Assembly (NCBI GenBank): GCA_019416935.1
Contig: DXWI01000005.1
Span: 26,385 to 90,384 of the forward strand
Origin: Clostridiales bacterium
Lineage (GTDB): Bacteria > Bacillota > Clostridia > Christensenellales > CAG-138
Length of the DNA stretch: 64,000 nucleotides
Reading direction: 5' to 3'
Shown here piece by piece: positions 16,065 to 22,498 of the stretch (position 1 is its first letter; the number at the start of each line of letters is the position of its first letter). The notes below the pieces were generated by a model. The model was not told where the DNA came from. It searched no databases and was given only the letters and a program-made list of their open reading frames with translations. Position numbers and translations under genes: made by a program.

Positions 16065-17453
16065 TTGATCGATCAAAGGCTTGCAGAACGAGTATTGCAG
16101 GCGGCCCTGACCTCCGGCGCGGATTTTTCCGAGCTGTTCCTGGAGGATACCGTGAGCAATACGATTGGAATGACGGACGGCAAGGTGGAGAACGCGGCCT
16201 ATATGCGTCGGCACGGCGCCGGGGTGCGCGTGCTGCTCGGCGCACGCAGCGCCTATGCGTATACCGCCGATACCTCGGAGGATGCGCTCATCGCCACGGC
16301 AAAGGCGGCTGCTGCTGCGCTGAAGGACGCGCCGAAGGAAAGACAGATCGCATTTGCGGCAAAGGGCTACGCCGCGCCGATGGCGGTTCCGTTCGCATCC
16401 ATCGGCAACGACCGGCGCGTTAAGCTGCTCACAGAGGCGACCCGCGCGGCGCGCGCCGTATCGCCGGAGATCACACAGGTGCAGACGCGCTACATGGACA
16501 AGGTGCGCCGCACGCTGGTGTGCAACTCGGAGGGCGTGTTCGCCTCGGCCGAGCGCCCGTATACGCGCGCCTATCTTTCCGCGATCGCCATGCACGGCAC
16601 GGAGGCGCAGACCGGCTTTGAAGGCCCGGGCTGCTGTCGCGGCTTTGAGGCGTATGCCGGCTCGATCGACGTATGCGCCCGCGCGGCGGAGGCCGCGCAT
16701 ACGGCCGTGACCATGCTGCACGCGCCGGACTGTCCGGCGGGCAGGCTGCCGGTCGTGATCGACGGCGGCTTTGGCGGCGTGATCTTCCACGAGGCTTGCG
16801 GCCACAGTCTGGAGGCGACGAGCGTCGGGCTGGGGAACAGCGAGTTCTGCGGCAAGCTCGGCCGGAAGATCGCGGCGGACTGCGTATCCGCCATGGACGA
16901 TGGCACGATGGCGGGCGAATGGGGCAGCATCGATATTGACGACGAGGGGATGCCGGGACAAAGCAATCTGCTCATTGAAAACGGCGTGCTGCGCGGCTAT
17001 CTCATCGACCGTGTCGGCTCGATCCGCATGAATGTGGCGCCGACCGGCTCGAGCCGCCGGCAGGACTACACGTTCGCTCCCACCTCGCGCATGACGAACA
17101 CCTTTATCTGCGCGGGCAAGGACGACGAGGAGGAGATGATCGCCACGATGGGCGAAGGACTGTACGCCAAAAAGATGGGCGGCGGCTCGGTGAACCCAAT
17201 GACCGGCGAGTTCAACTTCGCCGTGCTTGAGGGCTACTGGGTGCGCGACGGCCGCATTCTCTCGCCCGTGCGCGGCGCGACGCTCATCGGCAAGGGCACG
17301 GAGATCCTGCCGAGGATCGACCGCGTCGGCCCGAACATGTGGATGGGACAGGGCATGTGCGGTTCGCTGTCCGGGTCGGTGCCGACCAATGTCGGCCAGC
17401 CGCGCATCCGCGTGACAGAGCTTACCATCGGCGGCAAGGGAGGTGCGCTGTGA
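16065..17453 (+). CDS. tldD: TldD metalloprotease subunit
   Basis: A 462-residue TldD, which with TldE forms a heterodimeric metalloprotease that degrades unfolded peptides and, in other bacteria, matures microcin or other RiPP precursors. The zinc motif HEACGH is at residues 242-247 in GVIFHEACGHSLEA, followed by the conserved stretch through EWGSIDIDDEGMPGQ and the C-terminal GGSVNPMTGEFNF. The start is TTG at 16065: AAGGAGGA stands seven bases upstream, and no ATG fits better. It is followed directly by tldE, whose ATG overlaps the TGA stop. Confidence 0.94.
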   Translation: MIDQRLAERVLQAALTSGADFSELFLEDTVSNTIGMTDGKVENAAYMRRHGAGVRVLLGARSAYAYTADTSEDALIATAKAAAAALKDAPKERQIAFAAKGYAAPMAVPFASIGNDRRVKLLTEATRAARAVSPEITQVQTRYMDKVRRTLVCNSEGVFASAERPYTRAYLSAIAMHGTEAQTGFEGPGCCRGFEAYAGSIDVCARAAEAAHTAVTMLHAPDCPAGRLPVVIDGGFGGVIFHEACGHSLEATSVGLGNSEFCGKLGRKIAADCVSAMDDGTMAGEWGSIDIDDEGMPGQSNLLIENGVLRGYLIDRVGSIRMNVAPTGSSRRQDYTFAPTSRMTNTFICAGKDDEEEMIATMGEGLYAKKMGGGSVNPMTGEFNFAVLEGYWVRDGRILSPVRGATLIGKGTEILPRIDRVGPNMWMGQGMCGSLSGSVPTNVGQPRIRVTELTIGGKGGAL

Positions 17454-18772
17454 TGACGATCAACGAGTTTCGGGAGCGTGCGTTTCGCTATGCGCTGGAA
17501 CAGGGCTGCGAAGCGGCGGAGCTGCGCCGCAGGGAGGACAAGAACTTCGAGGTCAATGCGCAGGGCGGGGAGATTGACCGCTATGCCGTGTCGCGTACCG
17601 CGTCCATCAGCCTGCGCGTCAAGCTGAACGGCAAGGACGGTTTTGCGCTGACGGAGTGCATCGATGATCCGGAGGAACTGGTGCGCCGCGCGATGGACAA
17701 TGCGCGCGTCATCGAGTGCGGCGACGAGCACCCGATGCAGGGCAGGTGCGAGTACCGCACGATCGAGAGAAAGGCGACCGCGCTTGACGGCATGGACGAG
17801 TCCGAAAAGATCCGGCTTGCGCTGCAGCTCGAACGGGATACGCTTGCGGCGGACGCTTGCGTACAGCGGGTGATGTACTGCGAGGTGGGCAGCGAAGCGT
17901 CGCGCATCGGCATCTATAATACGCTCGGGCTGTGCGCCGAGCGAGAGGGGAGCCTCGGCTACTGCTACACCGTGCCCGTGGTACAAAAGGGCGAACAGGT
18001 GCAAAACGCAATGGCCTTCCGCGTCGGCGACGAGGCGGCCGATACCGCGGACTGCGCCAAAGAGGCGGTTTCTGAATCCATCGCTCTGTTCGACGGCGAG
18101 CCCGTGACGTCCGGCAGCTATGCGGTCATCCTGCGGCACGATGCGATGGCCGATCTGCTTCGCGCTTTTTCGCCCGTGTTCTCCGCCGATGAGGCGCAGA
18201 AGGGGCGCTCGCTCCTTGCCGGCAAGGAGGGCGAGGCGGTTGCCGCGCCGTGCGTGACCATCGTTGATGACCCGTTCCATGCGTACGCGCCGCGTGCGTT
18301 TGACGGCGAGGGCACACCGTCCGTTACGAAGAATGTGGTGGAGGACGGTACGCTCAAAACGCTGCTGCACAACCTCAAGACCGCGAAGAAGGCGGGCTGT
18401 GAGAGCACCGGCAACGGGCTTCCCGCACCCGGCGGCGTAGCGCCGACGGTGCTGTACATCCGGCCCGGCGGACAGACGCTCGAAGCGCTGCTTGCCGACA
18501 TGGACGACGGCCTGCTGATCACACAGCTCGAGGGACTCCACGCGGGGTTGGATCCGGTTTCGGGCGATTTTTCGCTCAAGGCCGCAGGCCGCCGGATCGT
18601 CGCCGGCCGCGACGCCGGCGCCGTTTCGCAGATCACCGTGGCGGGCAACTTTTTTGCCCTGCTCAACGCGGTGGAGCGAGTGGGCGCCGACCTGAAATTT
18701 GCCCTCCCCGGCAGCGTTTGCGTCGGCTCGCCGAGCATCCGCGTCCGCTCGCTGATGGTGGCGGGAAAGTGA
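17453..18772 (+). CDS. tldE: TldE/PmbA family protein
   Basis: A 439-residue partner of TldD. It shares the fold but lacks an HExxxH motif, as expected for the TldE/PmbA subunit, which shapes the substrate channel. Recognisable parts are QGGEIDRYAVSRTASISLRVKLNGKDGFA near the N-terminus, the central NTLGLCAEREGSLGYCY and the C-terminal glycine-rich GLHAGLDPVSGDFSLKAAGR. The ATG overlaps the stop of tldD by one base (TGATG), with AAGGGAGGT upstream; an in-frame GTG one codon earlier is possible. No RiPP precursor gene is visible next to the pair, so general peptide degradation is the safer guess. Confidence 0.93.
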   Translation: MTINEFRERAFRYALEQGCEAAELRRREDKNFEVNAQGGEIDRYAVSRTASISLRVKLNGKDGFALTECIDDPEELVRRAMDNARVIECGDEHPMQGRCEYRTIERKATALDGMDESEKIRLALQLERDTLAADACVQRVMYCEVGSEASRIGIYNTLGLCAEREGSLGYCYTVPVVQKGEQVQNAMAFRVGDEAADTADCAKEAVSESIALFDGEPVTSGSYAVILRHDAMADLLRAFSPVFSADEAQKGRSLLAGKEGEAVAAPCVTIVDDPFHAYAPRAFDGEGTPSVTKNVVEDGTLKTLLHNLKTAKKAGCESTGNGLPAPGGVAPTVLYIRPGGQTLEALLADMDDGLLITQLEGLHAGLDPVSGDFSLKAAGRRIVAGRDAGAVSQITVAGNFFALLNAVERVGADLKFALPGSVCVGSPSIRVRSLMVAGK

Positions 18773-18816
18773 CCTCCAAAACAAGAACAAATGCCCCCCG
18801 TTTTCGGAAAAAAACG

Positions 18817-18845
18817 TTGACACGGCCACCCGCTTGTGGTATCGT
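18817..18845 (+). promoter_or_regulatory. Promoter for rpmG-secE-nusG-rplKA
   Basis: Consensus TTGACA (18817-18822), 17-base spacer, TATCGT (18840-18845), followed by a small hairpin (GCCCCGAAAACGGGGC) in the leader before rpmG. Confidence 0.8.
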
Positions 18846-18912
18846 ATCAAAGGTGCCCCGAAAACGGGGCTCGTTTTTGATGCTTTTGACCTAAACAGGG
18901 AGGGTTTGACAA

Positions 18913-19062
18913 ATGCGCGTAAAGATCACATTGGCCTGCACCGAGTGCAAACAGCGGAACTACAACACGTTCAAGAACAAGAAGAACGACCCCGATCGGC
19001 TGGAGTTCTCCAAGTACTGCCGCTTCTGCCGCAAGCACACGATCCATCGGGAATCCAAGTAA
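18913..19062 (+). CDS. rpmG: Ribosomal protein L33 (zinc form)
   Basis: A 49-residue large-subunit protein L33. It begins MRVKITLACTEC and has the second pair in YCRFCRKHT, so it is the zinc-binding (C+) form with two CxxC motifs. GGGAGG lies about ten bases before the ATG. The order rpmG-secE-nusG is the classical bacterial arrangement. It is the first gene behind the promoter at 18817-18845. Confidence 0.96.
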   Translation: MRVKITLACTECKQRNYNTFKNKKNDPDRLEFSKYCRFCRKHTIHRESK

Positions 19063-19086
19063 ATTCCAGATAGAAAAGAGGACGCA

Positions 19087-19332
19087 ATGGCAACAACAAC
19101 CAAAGCCAACGAAAAGAAGAAGCCCAAGAAGGAAAGGCGTTTTCATCCTATCCGTTACTTCCGCGAGATGTTCGGCGAGATCAAGAAGCTCACTTGGCTG
19201 ACGGGGAAAGAGTTGGTTTCGCACACGGTTGCGGTGTTCGTATTCGTGCTCGCGATGGCGCTCGTCATCTATGTTCTGGATCTTGGCTTCTCGTCCGGTA
19301 TGGGTGCGCTTGAAAGCATCAACATCGGGTAA
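19087..19332 (+). CDS. secE: Preprotein translocase subunit SecE
   Basis: An 81-residue SecE with the short Gram-positive form: a lysine-rich cytoplasmic N-terminus, the conserved amphipathic segment FREMFGEIKKLTWLTGKEL, and one transmembrane helix (about residues 47-68). It clamps SecY in the Sec translocon. AGAGGA precedes the ATG. It is 24 bases after rpmG and five bases before nusG, within one operon. Confidence 0.96.
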   Translation: MATTTKANEKKKPKKERRFHPIRYFREMFGEIKKLTWLTGKELVSHTVAVFVFVLAMALVIYVLDLGFSSGMGALESINIG

Positions 19333-19337
19333 GAGAC

Positions 19338-19922
19338 ATGAGTCAGGAAGCGAAATGGTACGTCGTTCATACCTATTCCGGGTATGAGAACAAGGTCAAA
19401 GAGGATCTTGAGAAATCGGTGGAGAACCTTGATTTGCAGGACACGATCTTGGAGGTCAAGTACCCCACGGAGGAAGCGATCGAGATCCTGCCCAACGGCA
19501 AGCGCAAGGTCACGCAGCGCAAGGTCTATCCCGGCTATGTGATGGTCAAGATGCTCGTTGACGTGGTTGAAAAGGAGCGCCCGCCGGAAAAGGGCGGCGG
19601 CGTGGTCAACGAACTGGTCATGAATCCGCGCGCATGGTACGTTGTGCGCAACACGCGCGGCGTCACCGGCTTTGTCGGCCCGGGTTCCAAGCCCGTTCCG
19701 CTGTCGGACGAGGAAGTGACCGCCATGGGTGTGGAGCGCATCCCGATCGTGCTCAACATTGAGGTGGGCGAGAACGTCCGCGTCGTGTCCGGCCCGCTTG
19801 AGAACTTCATTGGCCGCGTGGAGCATCTCGATACCGAACGACAGAAGGTCAAGCTGACCGTGTCCATGTTCGGTCGCGAAACGCCGGTCGAGTTGGATTT
19901 TGTTCAGGTGCAAAAGCTATGA
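19338..19922 (+). CDS. nusG: Transcription termination/antitermination factor NusG
   Basis: A 194-residue NusG. The NGN domain opens with AKWYVVHTYSGYENKV and contains YPGYVMVKM and the RAWYVVRNTRGVTGFVG core; the C-terminal KOW domain starts at GENVRVVSGPLENFIGRVE and ends with MFGRETPVELDFVQVQKL. It has a small insertion (EKERPPEKGGGVVNELV) between strands, common in clostridial NusG. It binds RNA polymerase and couples transcription to termination or to ribosomes. secE-nusG-rplK is the conserved order. Confidence 0.97.
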   Translation: MSQEAKWYVVHTYSGYENKVKEDLEKSVENLDLQDTILEVKYPTEEAIEILPNGKRKVTQRKVYPGYVMVKMLVDVVEKERPPEKGGGVVNELVMNPRAWYVVRNTRGVTGFVGPGSKPVPLSDEEVTAMGVERIPIVLNIEVGENVRVVSGPLENFIGRVEHLDTERQKVKLTVSMFGRETPVELDFVQVQKL

Positions 19923-19928
19923 TGGTCA

Positions 19929-19946
19929 CATGCCGCGCGCGGCATG
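19929..19946. repeat. 18-base palindrome after nusG
   Basis: A perfect palindrome with core GCCGCGCGCGGC immediately after the nusG stop. As RNA it can fold only with a small loop. No T-run follows, so read-through into rplK is expected. Confidence 0.5.
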
Positions 19947-19959
19947 CTGCTCATAAAGC

Positions 19960-19990
19960 GTGGGAGGGGGAGGCACCCCGCTCGCACCAC
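19960..19990 (+). promoter_or_regulatory. Putative rplK-rplA leader structure
   Basis: GTGG...GGGG pairs with CCCC...CCAC (19960-19990) in the nusG-rplK gap, a few bases before the real Shine-Dalgarno GGAGGG. A GTGGGAGGG/ACCAC element at this place recurs in Firmicutes; control by L1 binding is an inference from the E. coli L11 operon. Confidence 0.45.
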
Positions 19991-20013
19991 ATATTATTCA
20001 GGAGGGAACTGCA

Positions 20014-20439
20014 ATGGCAAAGAAAATCACAGGCTATGTGAAACTTCAGATTCCTGCGGGCAAGGCAACGCCCGCGCCGCCGGTCGGCCCCGCGCTGGGT
20101 CAGCACGGCGTCAACATCATGGGCTTCTGCAAGGAGTTCAATGAGCGCACGAACAAGCAAGCGGGGCTCATCATCCCCGTTGTCATCACGGTCTATCAGG
20201 ATCGTTCCTTCTCCTTCATCACCAAGACGCCGCCGGCGGCCGTACTGATCAAGAAGGCCTGCAACATCGAGCACGCGTCCGGCGCACCGAACAAGACGAA
20301 GGTCGCCACCATCTCCAAGGCGCAGGTGCGGGAGATCGCCGAGCTGAAAATGCCCGACCTGAACGCGGCGAGCATTGAAGCGGCGATGAGCATGGTAGCC
20401 GGTACCGCCCGCAGCATGGGTGTTGTTGTCGGTGAGTAA
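20014..20439 (+). CDS. rplK: Ribosomal protein L11
   Basis: A 141-residue L11, complete. The N-terminal domain has KLQIPAGKATPAPPVGPALGQHGVNIMGFCKEFN, and the C-terminal rRNA-binding domain has TISKAQVREIAELKMPDLNA. It forms the GTPase-associated stalk base with 23S rRNA and is needed for RelA sensing. GGAGGG stands about eight bases before the ATG. Twelve bases separate it from rplA. Confidence 0.98.
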   Translation: MAKKITGYVKLQIPAGKATPAPPVGPALGQHGVNIMGFCKEFNERTNKQAGLIIPVVITVYQDRSFSFITKTPPAAVLIKKACNIEHASGAPNKTKVATISKAQVREIAELKMPDLNAASIEAAMSMVAGTARSMGVVVGE

Positions 20440-20451
20440 GGAGGAACGAAG

Positions 20452-21144
20452 ATGAAGCACGGTAAGAATTATCTGGACAGCAAAAAGTCCTACGATACGC
20501 TCAAGCAGTTCGACGTCCACGAGGGACTTGAAACCGTTCTGAGCACCGCCAAGGCCAAGTTCGACGAGACGATCGAGATCTCCGTCCGTTTGGGCGTCGA
20601 TCCGCGTCACGCCGACCAGCAGGTTCGCGGCGCCGTCGTTCTGCCGCACGGCACGGGCAAAACCGTTCGCGTCCTCGTGTTCGCCAAGGCGGACAAGGCC
20701 CGCGAAGCACAGGAAGCCGGTGCGGATTATGTCGGCGATGAGGATCTGGTCAAGAAGATCCAGACCGAGAACTGGTTCGATTTCGACGTTTGCGTTGCGA
20801 CTCCGGACATGATGGGCGTCGTCGGCCGTATCGGCCGCGTACTCGGCCCCAAGGGCCTCATGCCGAACCCGAAGAGCGGCACCGTCACCATGGACGTGGC
20901 AAAGGCCATTGCCGACATCAAAGCCGGTAAGGTCGAGTACCGCGTTGACAAGACCAGCATCGTCCACTGCCCGATCGGCAAGGCCTCGTTCGGCGTTGAG
21001 AAGCTCGAGGAGAACCTCAACTCCCTGATGGACGCCATTGTCAAGGCCAAGCCCGCCGCGGCAAAGGGCACCTACCTCAAGAGCGTCGTCGTGTCCTCTA
21101 CGATGGGCCCGGGCGTCAAGTTCAATCCGGTCCGTTTCGGCTGA
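20452..21144 (+). CDS. rplA: Ribosomal protein L1
   Basis: A 230-residue L1 with the signatures GKNYLDSKKSYD, RGAVVLPHGTGKTVRVLVFAK, GRVLGPKGLMPNPKSGTV and the C-terminal SSTMGPGVKFNPV. It binds 23S rRNA at the mobile L1 stalk and often represses its own rplK-rplA mRNA. AAGGAGGAACG precedes the ATG. A separate promoter follows before rplJ, so the L11-L1 unit can be controlled apart from L10-L12. Confidence 0.98.
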   Translation: MKHGKNYLDSKKSYDTLKQFDVHEGLETVLSTAKAKFDETIEISVRLGVDPRHADQQVRGAVVLPHGTGKTVRVLVFAKADKAREAQEAGADYVGDEDLVKKIQTENWFDFDVCVATPDMMGVVGRIGRVLGPKGLMPNPKSGTVTMDVAKAIADIKAGKVEYRVDKTSIVHCPIGKASFGVEKLEENLNSLMDAIVKAKPAAAKGTYLKSVVVSSTMGPGVKFNPVRFG

Positions 21145-21168
21145 GCAGGGATTGCGCTTTTTAAGCGC

Positions 21169-21198
21169 TTGACATGCCGCCGGTCGGTATGGTATACT
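21169..21198 (+). promoter_or_regulatory. Promoter for rplJ-rplL
   Basis: TTGACA (21169-21174), 18-base spacer, TATACT (21193-21198), just after rplA and before the L10 leader. Confidence 0.75.
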
Positions 21199-21221
21199 TG
21201 CTGGCGGTAAAAACAACATAT

Positions 21222-21322
21222 TGCCGAAGACAGTCGGTGGCCGCAAGGCGTAAATCCTACCGAGGCGCATGAATTCAGCATTGTGTGCTTGCGTTCCCTG
21301 TCTTTGGCAGGGAACGTTTTTT
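21222..21322 (+). promoter_or_regulatory. Ribosomal protein L10 leader with attenuator
   Basis: Structured leader matching the Firmicutes L10 leader: the CGAAGACAGTCGGTGG and AAATCCTACCGAGG blocks (21225-21275) form the L10(L12)4 binding site. A 9-base stem (21292-21300 with 21308-21316) and six T end it. When the L10 complex binds, the terminator is expected to form and shut off rplJ-rplL. The loop side (TCTTTGG) can pair with upstream sequence as an antiterminator. Confidence 0.88.
21292..21322 (+). terminator. Attenuator terminator of the L10 leader
   Basis: Perfect 9-base stem, 7-base loop, then TTTTTT (21317-21322), about 30 bases before the rplJ start. Confidence 0.88.
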
Positions 21323-21353
21323 ACATCTTTTGTGAGGAGGTGAAACAACAACT

Positions 21354-21881
21354 ATGGCAAACATGAAAATCATCGAGATGAAGGCTGCACAGGTGCAGGA
21401 GATTCAGGACAAGATCCAGCGCGCCAGCTCCGTCGTGGTGTTTGATTACCGCGGTCTGACCGTGGACGAGGTCACCCAGCTTCGCAACAATATGCGCAAG
21501 GCAGGCGTGGAATACATCGTCCTCAAGAACCACATCGTCGGTCGCGCGTGCGAAGCAGCGGGCATCGACGCCTCCATCCATGACATGCTGCACGGACCGT
21601 CCGCGTTTGCGTTCGGTTACGAGGATGCGGTCACACCGGCCAAGCTCCTCAAGGAGTTCGTGAAGAAGGCAAAGAAGTGCGAGATCAAGGGCGGTATCGT
21701 CGAGGGCGCCGTTACCAACGCCAAGGATCTGGACGCGATTGCCGATCTGCCGTCGCGCGAGGTGCTCATTGCACGCTTGCTGGGCAGCATGATGTCGCCG
21801 ATTTCCGGCCTTGCGATCGTGCTCGATCAGATCGCCAAGAAGCAGGGCGGCGCAGCAGCCGAAGAACCGGCCGCAGAGTAA
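21354..21881 (+). CDS. rplJ: Ribosomal protein L10
   Basis: A 175-residue L10, which anchors L7/L12 dimers on the ribosome. Typical segments: SSVVVFDYRGLTVDEVTQLRNNMRKAGVEYIVLKN near the N-terminus and LPSREVLIARLLGSMMSPI before the C-terminal helix that binds L12. A GAGGAGGTG site lies about 13 bases before the ATG, a rather long spacing. The protein probably represses its own operon through the leader at 21222-21322. Confidence 0.97.
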   Translation: MANMKIIEMKAAQVQEIQDKIQRASSVVVFDYRGLTVDEVTQLRNNMRKAGVEYIVLKNHIVGRACEAAGIDASIHDMLHGPSAFAFGYEDAVTPAKLLKEFVKKAKKCEIKGGIVEGAVTNAKDLDAIADLPSREVLIARLLGSMMSPISGLAIVLDQIAKKQGGAAAEEPAAE

Positions 21882-21929
21882 CCCCATTTGACAACCAAAG
21901 ATTTTTCAAATTTACAGGAGGAAATTACA

Positions 21930-22298
21930 ATGGATAAAGCGCAACTGATTGCTGATATCAAAGCGATGTCCGTGCTGGAGCTCTCCGAGCTTGTGAAGGC
22001 ACTGGAAGAGGAGTTCGGCGTTTCTGCCGCCGCAACCGCCGTCGCCGTGGCCGGCCCCGCGGCTGAGGCTGCCGAGGTTGAGGAAAAGACCGAGTTCGAC
22101 GTCATCCTGAAGGAAGTCGGCGCCGAGAAGATCAAGGTCATCAAGACCGTCCGCGAGCTCACGGGTCTCGGCCTGAAGGAAGCCAAGGAAGTCGTCGACA
22201 ACGCCCCCAAGGCGGTCAAGGAAGGCGTCTCCAAGGAAGAAGCAGAGAAGATCGCCGCCGCGTTCAAAGAGGTTGGCGCAACCTGCGAAATCAAATAA
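21930..22298 (+). CDS. rplL: Ribosomal protein L7/L12
   Basis: A 122-residue stalk protein: N-terminal dimerisation domain (to about residue 30), an alanine/valine-rich hinge (SAAATAVAVAGPAAEA), and the C-terminal factor-binding domain with KIKVIKTVRELTGLGLKEAKEVVDNAP. The ATG at 21930 is preceded by AGGAGG at 21915-21920. It is the last gene of the ribosomal cluster and is followed by a strong terminator. rpoB, which often comes next, is not here. Confidence 0.98.
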   Translation: MDKAQLIADIKAMSVLELSELVKALEEEFGVSAAATAVAVAGPAAEAAEVEEKTEFDVILKEVGAEKIKVIKTVRELTGLGLKEAKEVVDNAPKAVKEGVSKEEAEKIAAAFKEVGATCEIK

Positions 22299-22311
22299 AC
22301 AATTGCTGCAC

Positions 22312-22347
22312 ATCGGGGAGAGCTTCGGCCCTCCCCGATCTTATTTA
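22312..22347 (+). terminator. Terminator after rplL
   Basis: Nine-base stem (22312-22320 with 22331-22339), 10-base loop and a T-rich tail CTTATTT. Confidence 0.85.
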
Positions 22348-22439
22348 CAATATATTCGCCACATCAATACAGATTTATTGTTTCATTCAGAAGGTTTTAC
22401 CCACAATAGGAAATACGACCGCTATTGAAAGCGTTCCGG

Positions 22440-22468
22440 TTGAAACGACGCGAAAAGTGTGCTATCGT
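22440..22468 (+). promoter_or_regulatory. Promoter for glnA
   Basis: TTGAAA (22440-22445), 17-base spacer, TATCGT (22463-22468). It rules out the in-frame GTG at 22457 as start and points to the ATG at 22499. Confidence 0.65.
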
Positions 22469-22498
22469 AGATTCCATCAAGACAAAGGGGCGTTTACC

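Noticed and set aside
17234..18850. Minus-strand open frame of 538 codons over tldE
   Set aside because: Antisense to a well-defined TldE protein; composition is shadow-like.
19951..21351. Minus-strand open frame across rplK and rplA
   Set aside because: The plus strand carries L11, L1 and the L10 leader in full; the opposite frame has no domain.
22457..22498. GTG at 22457 as the start of glnA
   Set aside because: It lies within the promoter spacer, upstream of the -10 box, so it cannot be in the mRNA from that promoter; the ATG at 22499 fits the protein family.
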